Source of the DNA: Bacillota bacterium | GTDB taxonomy: Bacteria; Bacillota; Clostridia; Lachnospirales; Lachnospiraceae | Assembly: GCA_023435645.1 (NCBI GenBank) | Contig: JAEYRK010000048.1 | Span: 1 to 64,000 of the forward strand | DNA: 64,000 nucleotides | Direction of reading: 5' to 3' | Shown: positions 17,827 to 26,041 of the stretch, one piece after another | Layout: the number at the start of each line of letters is the position of its first letter | Position numbering within the stretch: the first letter of the stretch is position 1 | Translations under genes and position numbers: made by a program | The notes under the pieces: model-generated | Seen by the model: only the letters and a program-made list of their open reading frames with translations | Database searches by the model: none | What the model was told of the DNA's origin: nothing

Positions 17827-18460
17827 TAATAACATAATTATAAAGTCTGAAGATGCAGCAAAATCTTATAAGCAATCTTCACAACACGTTATTAATTACA
17901 TAAAATCTTTAGACTATGTAGAAGCAATTCTTGATTACGGCTGTGGAAGACTAAGATATTCAAAGTTGTTATCAAATAGATGTAATAAGATAACATTAGT
18001 TGATTCGATAGATCAAATTAATAGATTACAAACAATATACGATGAAAAAACCACAGTAAAGGATTATGTTAAGAGTCATATGAAGGATGCAGTTTTATTA
18101 TCGATTGAGGAATATGAACAATGCGATGATAAGTTTGATATCATATTTTGTAGTAATGTTTTATCAGCGATACCCTCAAAAAAAGTTAGGAAACATATAT
18201 TACATAACTTAAAAAAAAGTCTATCATCGAATGGGAAATTAATTATCATTAATCAATATAGAAATTCATTTTATAATAATCTTAAGACTAGAGAAAATAC
18301 AATAGAATATATGGAAGGAGTTCTCACAATTGATGCAGATAACTCAAAATACTATGGATTATTGAATAAAGAAATAATTTTATCTATTCTTAAAGATGCA
18401 TCTTTTAACATAGTCGATTGTTGGTATAAAGATCAATCATGTTTTGTTGTATGCAACTAG
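17810..18460 (+). CDS. Class I SAM-dependent methyltransferase
   Basis: This 216-aa protein has the Rossmann methyltransferase order. Motif I is LDYGCGRLRYSKLL (about residues 41-54), an acidic end of the second strand is ITLVDS (ribose-binding Asp), and motif IV-like FDIIFCSNVLSAIP is followed by motif V-like GKLIIINQ. It is the small-molecule or protein type; there is no DPPY-like DNA-methylase motif. The start lies within the end of the preceding membrane-protein gene. The substrate is unknown. In this setting a role in modifying a membrane or defence component is conceivable but unproven. Confidence 0.85.
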   Translation: MKYYLDNNIIIKSEDAAKSYKQSSQHVINYIKSLDYVEAILDYGCGRLRYSKLLSNRCNKITLVDSIDQINRLQTIYDEKTTVKDYVKSHMKDAVLLSIEEYEQCDDKFDIIFCSNVLSAIPSKKVRKHILHNLKKSLSSNGKLIIINQYRNSFYNNLKTRENTIEYMEGVLTIDADNSKYYGLLNKEIILSILKDASFNIVDCWYKDQSCFVVCN

Positions 18461-18561
18461 TAAGTGGAGCTGTAATAACGCAATTGCAAACTATAACTTC
18501 ATTTTTGCAAACTTTAACTCCTAACATCAGCGGATAACAAATATTTACTATAAATACCTCC

Positions 18562-18590
18562 TTTACATCGAACATAAGTTCTGTTATAAT
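18562..18590 (+). promoter_or_regulatory. Promoter with embedded LexA/DinR-like SOS box for the Y-family polymerase
   Basis: TTTACA (18562-18567), a 17-base spacer and TATAAT (18585-18590) form a strong sigma-A promoter. The spacer holds CGAACATAAGTTCT (18569-18582), which fits the Gram-positive LexA consensus CGAAC-N4-GTTCG with one mismatch. DNA-damage induction of the downstream gene is therefore likely. Confidence 0.85.
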
Positions 18591-18612
18591 GTAATCAGAG
18601 GTGAACATATGT

Positions 18613-19872
18613 ATGGATAAAATTATTTTTCATATTGATGTTAATTCGGCTTTCCTTAGCTGGGAAGCCGTTTATCGACTGCATATCCTTGGAGAGAAGC
18701 TGGATCTGCGGGAGATACCTTCTGCTGTAGGAGGGGATGTGAAGAAGCGCCACGGCATCATCCTGGCACGGTCCATGCCGGCGAAGAAGTACGGTGTGAG
18801 AACCGGGGATACGATTGCGGATGCGCTGAAGCTCTGTCCCCAGCTGGTGACGGTTCCTCCCCATTATGATCTCTATGAGACCAGCTCGATGGCCTTCATG
18901 GAGATTTTGAAGGAGTTCTCTCCCGTCGTGGAGCAGTATTCTGTGGATGAGGCCTACTGTGACATGACCGGAACCGTGGGGCTCTACGGTTCCGCAGTCG
19001 TTGCGGCGAATCTGATGAAGGATAGGATTTACAGTGAACTGGGATTTACCGTGAATATCGGTATCTCCTCGAATAAGCTGCTGGCGAAGATGGCATCCGA
19101 CTTCAAGAAGCCGAATCTGGTTCATACTCTGTTTCCGGAGGAGGTGGAGAAGAAGCTCTGGAAGCTTCCGGTTTCTGAGCTGTTCTATGTGGGCCATGCG
19201 ACGAAGAAGAAGCTTCATGCCCTCGGAATCTACACGATCGGAGAGCTGGCGAAGACAGATCTTAATATTCTGAGAGCGCATTTTAAGAAGTTCGGGGAAG
19301 TGATCTATGCCTTTGCGAACGGAGTGGACGTATCGGTGGTGTCCGAGGAGGTACCGGCCAATAAGGGCTATGGTAACTCGACGACGATTGCCTTTGATGT
19401 GGACCGGGCGGAGGTAGCCAAGATGGTACTGTTGTCCTTGTCCGAGAAGGTCTGTAGCAGACTCAGGGCGGATTGTGTGATGGCCACAGTCATTGCGGTC
19501 AGCATCGTAGATTTTGAGTTCCATCATGCCTCCCACCAGATGACCTTATTTTCAGCCACCAATACAACAAATGAGGTCCATCGGGCTGCCTGCAGATTAT
19601 TTGATGAGCTATGGGATGGGACGCCGATCCGGCATCTGGGAGTTCATACGAGTAAGGTGGTCAGCGGGGATTCCCTAAGGCAGCTGAACCTGTTTGATAT
19701 GAACCGCTATGAGAAGCTCTCTAAGCTGGATGCCGTGGTGGATGTGGTACGGGAGAGGTTCGGGGATGATTCGATTATGCGGGCGATTTTCTTAAATAAC
19801 AATGTCTATCATATGGCCGGTGGAATCTCGCCGGAGAAGCGAAAACCTAATTATAAAGAAGGGATTAAGTAA
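18613..19872 (+). CDS. Y-family DNA polymerase (DinB/UmuC-like translesion polymerase)
   Basis: This 419-aa protein begins with the Y-family catalytic strand FHIDVNSAFLSWEAV (metal-binding Asp). It continues with ARSMPAKKYGVRTGD and YSVDEAYCDMTG (catalytic Asp-Glu), a helix-hairpin-helix region (LHALGIYTIGELAKTD) and a little-finger domain. It synthesises DNA past lesions at low fidelity. The ATG at 18613 is chosen because GAGGTG lies 9 bases before it; an in-frame GTG at 18601 lies inside that site. The LexA-like box in its promoter and a one-base overlap with the next gene indicate an SOS-induced two-gene operon. GC content is clearly higher than in the island before it. Confidence 0.93.
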   Translation: MDKIIFHIDVNSAFLSWEAVYRLHILGEKLDLREIPSAVGGDVKKRHGIILARSMPAKKYGVRTGDTIADALKLCPQLVTVPPHYDLYETSSMAFMEILKEFSPVVEQYSVDEAYCDMTGTVGLYGSAVVAANLMKDRIYSELGFTVNIGISSNKLLAKMASDFKKPNLVHTLFPEEVEKKLWKLPVSELFYVGHATKKKLHALGIYTIGELAKTDLNILRAHFKKFGEVIYAFANGVDVSVVSEEVPANKGYGNSTTIAFDVDRAEVAKMVLLSLSEKVCSRLRADCVMATVIAVSIVDFEFHHASHQMTLFSATNTTNEVHRAACRLFDELWDGTPIRHLGVHTSKVVSGDSLRQLNLFDMNRYEKLSKLDAVVDVVRERFGDDSIMRAIFLNNNVYHMAGGISPEKRKPNYKEGIK

Positions 19873-20165
19873 TGAATCATATGCCTGTGGATGTGGTTGC
19901 AACATTTAACGTGCAGGGTAAAATCAAGCCGAATTATATCCGGCTTGAGGATGAAGCGCATTCCCTGCAGACCTATCGAATTGAAAGCATCCTATTCAGC
20001 AGGGAAGAGAAGTATGCGGGAATCCCGGTACTGCTCTTCTGCTGTAATATCATGCGAAATGACTGCATGCAAATGATAAAGATTAAGTATCATATCAAAA
20101 CACATCAGTGGGTACTGGTAAACGAAGGAGTATCAAGGGAAGAGGATGCCGGAGATCAATGCTAA
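19872..20165 (+). CDS. Small protein coupled to the Y-family polymerase
   Basis: This 97-aa protein of unknown family contains a compact beta-rich core (VDVVATFNVQGKIKPNYIRL, then VLLFCCNIMR). Its ATG shares one base with the polymerase stop codon, so translation is almost certainly coupled. Firmicute Y-family polymerases often have a small partner such as YolD, but this sequence does not show an obvious YolD pattern. A polymerase-associated role is inferred from position alone. Confidence 0.72.
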   Translation: MNHMPVDVVATFNVQGKIKPNYIRLEDEAHSLQTYRIESILFSREEKYAGIPVLLFCCNIMRNDCMQMIKIKYHIKTHQWVLVNEGVSREEDAGDQC

Positions 20166-20536
20166 GCATTGATGGCTGTAATCCAAAAGCATAGTGCAGT
20201 TATCGTTGAAAGTGGAGTGGCCAGATATCGTTCCTTCTTACTCCTGGATAAGGCATTTAATATAGAATTCAATGATAAATAAACGGCAAAGCTGAAACAA
20301 ATAATTCGGGTTATTCTCATGGAGAATAGGGCAGGAACTACTCCTCCGGTCTGAAGAAGTATCATAATTGCAAAGAGCTGTATCAGTACCGAAACGGCAA
20401 TTGCGACTCTAAGCCTCGGCGGCAGGACTTTATATTTACCGCCCATGGCAAATTCGCCCAAGGGGAGTCCGAGGGCTATGAGAATGTAGAGGAAAGCAGC
20501 TATGCCAAAGGTTATGGCTCCTAATATGGAAATCAT
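20162..20536 (-). CDS. Small membrane protein, unknown function
   Basis: This 124-aa protein has four hydrophobic segments: ILGAITFGIAAFLYILIALG, VAIAVSVLIQLFAIMIL, ICFSFAVYLSLNSIL and LSTITALCFWI. A conserved-looking LGEFAMGGKYKVLP loop follows helix 1; similar proteins are annotated in many Bacillota as hypothetical. AGGAGG precedes the start. Its last four bases overlap the tail of the convergent small gene. Confidence 0.72.
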   Translation of the reverse strand: MISILGAITFGIAAFLYILIALGLPLGEFAMGGKYKVLPPRLRVAIAVSVLIQLFAIMILLQTGGVVPALFSMRITRIICFSFAVYLSLNSILNALSRSKKERYLATPLSTITALCFWITAINA

Positions 20537-20763
20537 CGTTAACCTCCTGATATGTATGGTAATCTATCGAGTAGCTTAACTTAGCAATACTACCTACGTT
20601 ATTCCAAGTGAAGCAATTCAAGCGGCGGTAGGTTGCGTCGCTATATTTGCCATTAAATGTATCACATTGGAAATGCGATGTCAATGTTCCTGCCTGGGAA
20701 TGACACCTTCATGGGAATGACAGATGGTTAATTCTGTCCGGGAATCACCTGCTGCATATACGC

Positions 20764-21498
20764 TTAAGAGGGACGGACGATCTCGGTTTCTGACATCCGT
20801 TTTTCACTGGCCTTATAGTAGTCCTCATCAATCTCGATTCCGATAAACCTGCGATTCAGCTGCCTGGCAGCGACACCGGTGGAGGCTACACCCATGAACA
20901 GATCCAGAACGAGATCCTTCTCACGGCTGGCCAGCTTAATGATATGCTTTAAGACGGCGAGGGGCTTCTGGGTCGGATGCTTTGGTGACTTCAGCCTCTC
21001 ATGACCCATACAGATTGGACTTTCCATAAAGTTATGCATTTCATTCTGCTTCGAGAAATTCCAGGTATGACCCTTATTCCAGATGCAGATGATCAGCTCA
21101 CAGCTATTTAAGAAGGAGGATTTCCGGATGTTTGGGACCGGGTTCGTCTTATGCCAGACCATGAACTGGAAGGTATCGAATTCACTGTCGAAGATCTCAT
21201 GCCATTTGCCGATCATATGATAGCTGGTAAAGATAAAGATATTCCCGGTGGGAGACAGGATTCTCTTGAATTCTTTAAGAAAGTCAGCCGGATCCAATTC
21301 CTTCAGGTCCCATTTGGCAACATCATTATTAATCTCACTTCGCCATTCAAATTTCATATTGCCCGTAGAATACTTCGCAAGATTATAGGGAGGGTCAGTC
21401 AGAATCAGGTCGATACTCTTGTCAGGAATCTCCTTCAGCCGCTCCATACAATCTCCATGGAGTAGCTGATAGGTATCTAAGGTATTTACATCTATCAT
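20764..21498 (-). CDS. Orphan site-specific DNA methyltransferase (beta class)
   Basis: This 244-aa protein has the catalytic motif ILTDPPYNLAKYS (motif IV) near residue 30 ahead of the SAM-binding motif LDLFMGVASTGVAAR (motif I) near residue 210. That is the beta-class order of N6-adenine and N4-cytosine methyltransferases. The recognition domain between them is short, and the target sequence cannot be read from it. No restriction endonuclease gene is adjacent, so it is probably a solitary epigenetic methylase. The ATG at 21498 has GAGGAG upstream; the longer frame to 21600 has no ribosome site. Confidence 0.92.
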   Translation of the reverse strand: MIDVNTLDTYQLLHGDCMERLKEIPDKSIDLILTDPPYNLAKYSTGNMKFEWRSEINNDVAKWDLKELDPADFLKEFKRILSPTGNIFIFTSYHMIGKWHEIFDSEFDTFQFMVWHKTNPVPNIRKSSFLNSCELIICIWNKGHTWNFSKQNEMHNFMESPICMGHERLKSPKHPTQKPLAVLKHIIKLASREKDLVLDLFMGVASTGVAARQLNRRFIGIEIDEDYYKASEKRMSETEIVRPS

Positions 21499-21656
21499 CA
21501 GGGGTAACTCCTCTCGCTTCTGTAGCAATGGTAACTGACTTAGGCCTGACTCAGCTGTTATTATATGGGATATTATACCATATAAAAGGGAATAATCCAA
21601 TAAAAATGGTATAAATTTATAAAGATTAACAAATCATGGATAACTGGGTAAAAATA

Positions 21657-21710
21657 AAAGCTCCGGGTTTCTGGCCACAGCAGAAGGCTGTGCCATAAAA
21701 CGGAGCTTAA
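21657..21710. terminator. Hairpin, possible terminator
   Basis: AAAAGCTCCG pairs with CGGAGCTTA, enclosing a second stem GGCCACAG/CTGTGCC. Flanking A/T runs are modest. It lies between the methyltransferase promoter region and the end of hcp and could stop transcription from hcp. Confidence 0.5.
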
Positions 21711-21858
21711 ATTTATTGAGGAGTATACTATATTCTCTTATCCTTAGGGAATGCAAACGGACCTGTGTCACTGCGAAGGCTACTCCAGATATTTTAGTTC
21801 CAGCTCTGCTAGCAGAGATTTATAATGCTCCTGCGTATGGAGGATACGGTCTGCTTCC

Positions 21859-23502
21859 TTATTCCAGGAACAGCTGGATGTCATCCTCTACCGTACCAAT
21901 TCCGGCAATTCCAAAATTCTCAACTAATACCTTTGCAACATTCGGAGATAGGAATGCAGGCAGAGTAGGCCCTAAGTGGATGTTCTTCACGCCCAAGTAA
22001 AGGAGTGCTAGAAGAACGATAACTGCTTTCTGCTCATACCAGGCGATGTTGAAGGCAATCGGTAGCTCATTGATATCCTGTAATTCAAATACTTCCTTTA
22101 GCTTTAGGGCAATCAGAGCCAGGGAGTAGGAGTCATTACACTGTCCGGCATCAAGAACACGGGGAATTCCGTTGATGTCTCCAAGGTTCAGCTTGTTGTA
22201 CTTATATTTTGCGCAGCCTGCAGTTAGAATAACGGTATCCTTCGGAAGAGCCTGAGCAAACTCGGTATAATAGTTCCTGGATTTCTGACGCCCGTCACAG
22301 CCCGCCATAACGAAGAACTTGCGGATCGCACCGGATTTGATTGCGCCAACTACCTGATCTGCCAGAGCCAGGACTTGGTTGTGGGCAAAGCCGCCGAGGA
22401 TCTCTCCCCTCTCCAGCTCCTTCGGAGCTTCGCAGGTTTTCGCCAGCTCAATGAGCATGGTGAAATCCTTATGACCGTTCTCCTCCTTCTCGATGTGCAC
22501 GCAGCCGGAGATACCGGTAGCCCCTGTCGTAAATAATCTGTCCTTATAGGAGGCAGCAGGGGGAACCACACAGTTGGTAGTCATCAGAATCGGCCCATTG
22601 AAGCTTTCGAATTCCTCCTTTTGCTTCCACCAGGCATTCCCATAGTTACCTACGAAATGATTGTATTTCTTGAATGCAGGATAGTAGTGAGCCGGGAGCA
22701 TCTCAGAGTGGGTGTATACATCAACACCGCTGCCCTCAGTTTGCTCCAGTAGCTGCTCCAGATCCTTTAAATCATGACCTGAGATTAGGATGCCGGGTCT
22801 TGTGCCTACGCCGATGTTTACCTTAGTAATCTCGGGATTGCCATAGGTTCCGGTGTTAGCGGCATCCAGCAAGGCCATACCGTCCACTCCGAATTTGCCG
22901 GTCTCTAGGGTAAGAGCAATCAGGTCATTCACACTTAAGCTGTCATCCAGAGTGGCAGCCAGTGCCTTCTGCATGAAAGCACTTACCGTAGCGCTATCAT
23001 AGCTTAACTCGTTCGCATGCTTCATGTATGCTGCTAAGCCCTTCAGACCGTAAGTAATCAGCTCCCGAAGGCTTCTGACATCCTCATCCTGGGTAGTTAG
23101 GATTCCCACGGTCAGGGACTTCTGATCCAGCTCAGTTCTGGTTACCGCATCCCAGAGAGCCGCCTCCGGTAGGGAGCTAGAGTCCGTCACTTGATTTAAT
23201 AAACCATTCTTCAAATTCAAGGTCTCAAAAACCCTTCGATAGAAGATCTCATCATCAAAGTTTGCATTGGTGATGGTGTTGAATAAACTAATGGTAATGT
23301 AGTGGTCAACCATGGCAGAGACTTCTACTTCCTGCTCTCTCAGGGCTGTTGTAACCGCACTGAGTCCCTTCGTTACATAGATCAGTAAATCCTGCATTCT
23401 GGATAAGTCCGGTGATTTACCGCAGACTCCAAAGCGGGTACAGCCGGTGCAGCCTGAGGTCTCCTGACATTGATAACAGAACATTCTTTTTTCCATATCC
23501 AT
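21859..23502 (-). CDS. hcp: Hybrid-cluster protein (hydroxylamine / nitric oxide reductase), class I
   Basis: This 547-aa cytoplasmic redox protein has the N-terminal cubane ligands C-x2-C-x8-C-x5-C (MFCYQC through FGVCG), as in anaerobe class I Hcp. Later ligands of the hybrid 4Fe-2S-2O cluster sit in THSEMLP, TTNCVVPP, TAGCAKYKYN and DAGQCNDSYS. It reduces hydroxylamine in vitro and is regarded as a nitric oxide reductase protecting anaerobes from nitrosative stress. The ATG at 23502 has GGAG 9 bases upstream; ATG 23508 is too close to it. A divergent Crp/Fnr regulator and a dyad in the shared region suggest activation by that regulator. Confidence 0.96.
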   Translation of the reverse strand: MDMEKRMFCYQCQETSGCTGCTRFGVCGKSPDLSRMQDLLIYVTKGLSAVTTALREQEVEVSAMVDHYITISLFNTITNANFDDEIFYRRVFETLNLKNGLLNQVTDSSSLPEAALWDAVTRTELDQKSLTVGILTTQDEDVRSLRELITYGLKGLAAYMKHANELSYDSATVSAFMQKALAATLDDSLSVNDLIALTLETGKFGVDGMALLDAANTGTYGNPEITKVNIGVGTRPGILISGHDLKDLEQLLEQTEGSGVDVYTHSEMLPAHYYPAFKKYNHFVGNYGNAWWKQKEEFESFNGPILMTTNCVVPPAASYKDRLFTTGATGISGCVHIEKEENGHKDFTMLIELAKTCEAPKELERGEILGGFAHNQVLALADQVVGAIKSGAIRKFFVMAGCDGRQKSRNYYTEFAQALPKDTVILTAGCAKYKYNKLNLGDINGIPRVLDAGQCNDSYSLALIALKLKEVFELQDINELPIAFNIAWYEQKAVIVLLALLYLGVKNIHLGPTLPAFLSPNVAKVLVENFGIAGIGTVEDDIQLFLE

Positions 23503-23588
23503 ATTCATACTCTCCTTTTTTATATGAAGTTTAATTTCATTGACTTCCTCTGAATAAGGAGAGTATAATACGGTCAGGGACAGAAAAG

Positions 23589-23604
23589 TGTAGCTGCGGC
23601 TACA
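23589..23604. promoter_or_regulatory. Crp/Fnr-type dyad in the hcp control region
   Basis: TGTAGC-TGCG-GCTACA is a perfect 6-4-6 palindrome with the spacing of Crp/Fnr sites. If the hcp -10 is TATACT (minus strand, 23562-23567), the dyad centre falls near -41.5, the class II activator position. Confidence 0.75.
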
Positions 23605-23715
23605 TTTATAAAAATTTTCTAATTCCTACCTTTGAGAGTCCGACGAGGTGAAGTTTAAGCGAAGAGAGATAAGAGAAATCAAGAGATTAGGAAAAGGCAG
23701 CAGATAGGAGAGCCT

Positions 23716-24405
23716 ATGGAGAAGTATTTACCGGTACTAAAAAAATGTGCGCTGTTTCGCAATATGGAAGAAAGTGAAGTGGAAGCCCTGCTAAAATGCC
23801 TGGATGCTAAGGTGAAGAGCTTCGTGGCGGAGGAATATATCTTCTTTGCAGGGGATGCGATCAATTATGTAGGAATCGTAGTCTCAGGGGTAATAGAGAT
23901 TCTGAAGGAGAGTCTGGCTGGGAATAAGCATATCGTTGCTTTTCTTGGTCCCGCAGATCTATTTGCTGAGGGAATCGTATGTACTGCCAGCAGGATTTCA
24001 CCGGTTACTGTTCAGGCAAATGAAGCCTCCGTAGTTCTGATGATCCCCTATGAGAGAATCATCCACTCCTGCGGTAATAGCTGCAGCTTCCATATCGCCC
24101 TGATTCAGAATATGATGGTGGTTCTCGGGGAGAAGAATGTAAACCTAAATCGCAAGCTGGAGCTGCTGACGCTTAAAGGAATGAGGGAGAGAATTGCCAG
24201 CTTCTTAATGAACGAAGCCAGAATGAGGAAAAGCAATACCTTTCAAACCTTACTGAACCGGACCGAGCTGGCAGATTACCTGAACGTATCCCGTACCTCC
24301 ATGTGTAGAGAGCTGGCCAGGATGAAGGAGGAAGGACTGATCGACTTCTATGGTAGCAGCTTTAAGCTATTGGACAAGGAAGAGTTAGCCCGTTGCCTGG
24401 AATGA
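23716..24405 (+). CDS. Crp/Fnr-family transcriptional regulator, likely controlling hcp
   Basis: This 229-aa protein has an N-terminal cyclic-nucleotide-like beta barrel (about 10-125; FFAGDAINYVGIVVSG), a long dimer helix, and a C-terminal winged helix with recognition helix LADYLNVSRTSMCRELARM. There is no Fnr-type N-terminal Cys cluster for an iron-sulfur centre, so sensing may use heme or another ligand, as in HcpR/DNR-like members. It is divergent from hcp with a single dyad between them, the usual layout for a nitrosative-stress regulator and its target. Confidence 0.9.
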   Translation: MEKYLPVLKKCALFRNMEESEVEALLKCLDAKVKSFVAEEYIFFAGDAINYVGIVVSGVIEILKESLAGNKHIVAFLGPADLFAEGIVCTASRISPVTVQANEASVVLMIPYERIIHSCGNSCSFHIALIQNMMVVLGEKNVNLNRKLELLTLKGMRERIASFLMNEARMRKSNTFQTLLNRTELADYLNVSRTSMCRELARMKEEGLIDFYGSSFKLLDKEELARCLE

Positions 24406-24441
24406 TAGCATAGATGCTGAGGAGTTACTCGAACATAAATC

Positions 24442-24477
24442 ACCCCTTACCCTCTGATAAAGGTAAGGGGTTTCTTA
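24442..24477. terminator. Rho-independent terminator between convergent genes
   Basis: ACCCCTTACC pairs with GGTAAGGGGT, followed by TTTCTT. It serves the Crp/Fnr regulator gene and possibly the convergent sfsA. Confidence 0.87.
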
Positions 24478-24488
24478 AGTCATAGGAG

Positions 24489-25205
24489 TTAGAGGATGAT
24501 AGGAAGCTTATGGATGAGCCTTACCTCACTGGGTGATACCATACAACGATAGGCCAATAGCTCAACACCTGCTTCGTAAGCGGCTTTCACCTTCTCTGCA
24601 AAGGCGGGATCGGAAGTAGCATGTGGGCTGAAGCCCTCCGCCCTTTCGGTTTGAACCACAAAGAGCAGAGCTGCACGGTAGCCATTCTGAACCGCATGAA
24701 TCAGCTCATCGATATGCCTTCTTCCCCGTTCTGTGGGAGCGTCTGGGAAATAGCTCCAGCCCTCCCGTTCCAGGGTTACTCCCTTCACCTCAACATAACA
24801 GATTGGAGTCTCAGCTCCTGAAGTCCGGTAAACCTCCGACCTCAATAGCTGCAGATCAAATCGGCTATTCTGATAGGTCACTTCCCTGCGAATTTCGGCA
24901 TAACCCAGCAATTCCTTAACCACCTCATTTCTGATGGCCTCCAGGGCTAACAGATTCGGAAGCTGTGAGTCGATGGATACCCAGTAGCCCGCCTTCTTCA
25001 CCATTCTGAGCTCATACTGGGTTTTACGAGGTCCTGAGGGGTGGTGTGACAGCAGTACCTCTGCTCCGGGAACCAGGAGCTCCTTTAAGCGCCCGGTATT
25101 TGGTACATGGCAGATTACCTCCGTACCGGATAAGTCGATATATGCGATAAAACGGTTCGGCCTTCTTAGAAATGTACCATAGAAGACCTCATAGTGTAGT
25201 TTCAT
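24489..25205 (-). CDS. sfsA: SfsA family protein (sugar fermentation stimulation)
   Basis: This 238-aa protein is full length for SfsA. It has an OB-fold-like N terminus (RFIAYIDLSGTEVICHVPNTGRL) and a nuclease-like core with FDLQLL, then CYVEVKGVTL and FPDAPTERGRRHI, matching the SfsA pattern Y-x-E-V-K-x-V-T-L and FPDA-x-T-x-RG-x-x-H. E. coli SfsA was linked to maltose gene expression and binds DNA; the core resembles PD-(D/E)xK nucleases. AAAGGA precedes the start. Confidence 0.95.
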   Translation of the reverse strand: MKLHYEVFYGTFLRRPNRFIAYIDLSGTEVICHVPNTGRLKELLVPGAEVLLSHHPSGPRKTQYELRMVKKAGYWVSIDSQLPNLLALEAIRNEVVKELLGYAEIRREVTYQNSRFDLQLLRSEVYRTSGAETPICYVEVKGVTLEREGWSYFPDAPTERGRRHIDELIHAVQNGYRAALLFVVQTERAEGFSPHATSDPAFAEKVKAAYEAGVELLAYRCMVSPSEVRLIHKLPIIL

Positions 25206-25408
25206 AGAGCTTCCGTCCTTTACTTATATTCTGTATGGTTGCTGCTAAATATAGTACATCATGTAGTTTATCATATATTTTTGTCAATTGCATGATTTCA
25301 TTTGAAATCCCTTCGGCCGAATGCTATAGTTATTATGTCTGGATAATAATGGGGACTTTCGGTATACAGGATGAGTTTACAGAAATAGAGCAACGAAGGA
25401 GGAATAGC

Positions 25409-25930
25409 ATGAAAGCAGAAATCAAGAAGTATTTTGTAGGAGCAGCAATATTAATACCCTTCCTGTTGGGAGTGGTATATATCTATTATAGAACCCCTAA
25501 ATTAGTCATAGTAGAGTATCAGGGAATCTATTTTCAACTGGGGAATCGTGAACTGGCTGAGGAGCGTCCGGTAAGCTTCGAGGGACAACTAACCAGGGGA
25601 TTGTGGCTGGAGGATTCCTTTCAGGGAACGATCACCATCGGAGAAGAGGTTCTACAGAAGGTGAATATCAGACTTCCGAAGGACGGCCCAATTGTGATTA
25701 CATATTTGGATGAGGCCACAGGAGAATATGCTTCCTATGGGACACTATACACCAAGGATATCAAGAAGAGCTTTACAATCAACATCTATCAATATGATGA
25801 GGCAACAGACAGTGACGGCTGGTCCAGTGCGGATGGATTTATGCTATCGGCTCCTGCCGGGGATCGAAGTGAGGCGCTGGAGCTGGCGAATCAATTGATG
25901 AAGAACGATCTGGTCAAGGAATTGGAGTAG
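25409..25930 (+). CDS. Membrane-anchored protein, paralog 1
   Basis: This 173-aa protein has one N-terminal membrane helix (AAILIPFLLGVVYIYY) and an extracytoplasmic domain with YQGIYFQLGN, then TIGEE and a C-terminal MLSAPAGDRSEALELANQL. AAGGAGGA marks the start at 25409. No known family is recognised. It is closely similar along its length to the next gene, showing a tandem duplication. The SAPA-x-x-RSEAL-x-L end is shared by both. Confidence 0.75.
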   Translation: MKAEIKKYFVGAAILIPFLLGVVYIYYRTPKLVIVEYQGIYFQLGNRELAEERPVSFEGQLTRGLWLEDSFQGTITIGEEVLQKVNIRLPKDGPIVITYLDEATGEYASYGTLYTKDIKKSFTINIYQYDEATDSDGWSSADGFMLSAPAGDRSEALELANQLMKNDLVKELE

Positions 25931-26041
25931 CGGAGCAATCAATGAGAACACTTGTAGCAGGGGGATTATAACAGTACACGATACTATTGTACGGTTGCGC
26001 TGACGCTTCATTTGGCAGGTGTTGGCAAAAGGGAGGATTGT

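Noticed and set aside
18595..19536. Long open frame of 313 codons on the minus strand opposite the Y-family polymerase
   Set aside because: It lies entirely antisense to a well-supported gene, is rich in His, Arg and Leu from reversed codons, and has no motif or ribosome site.
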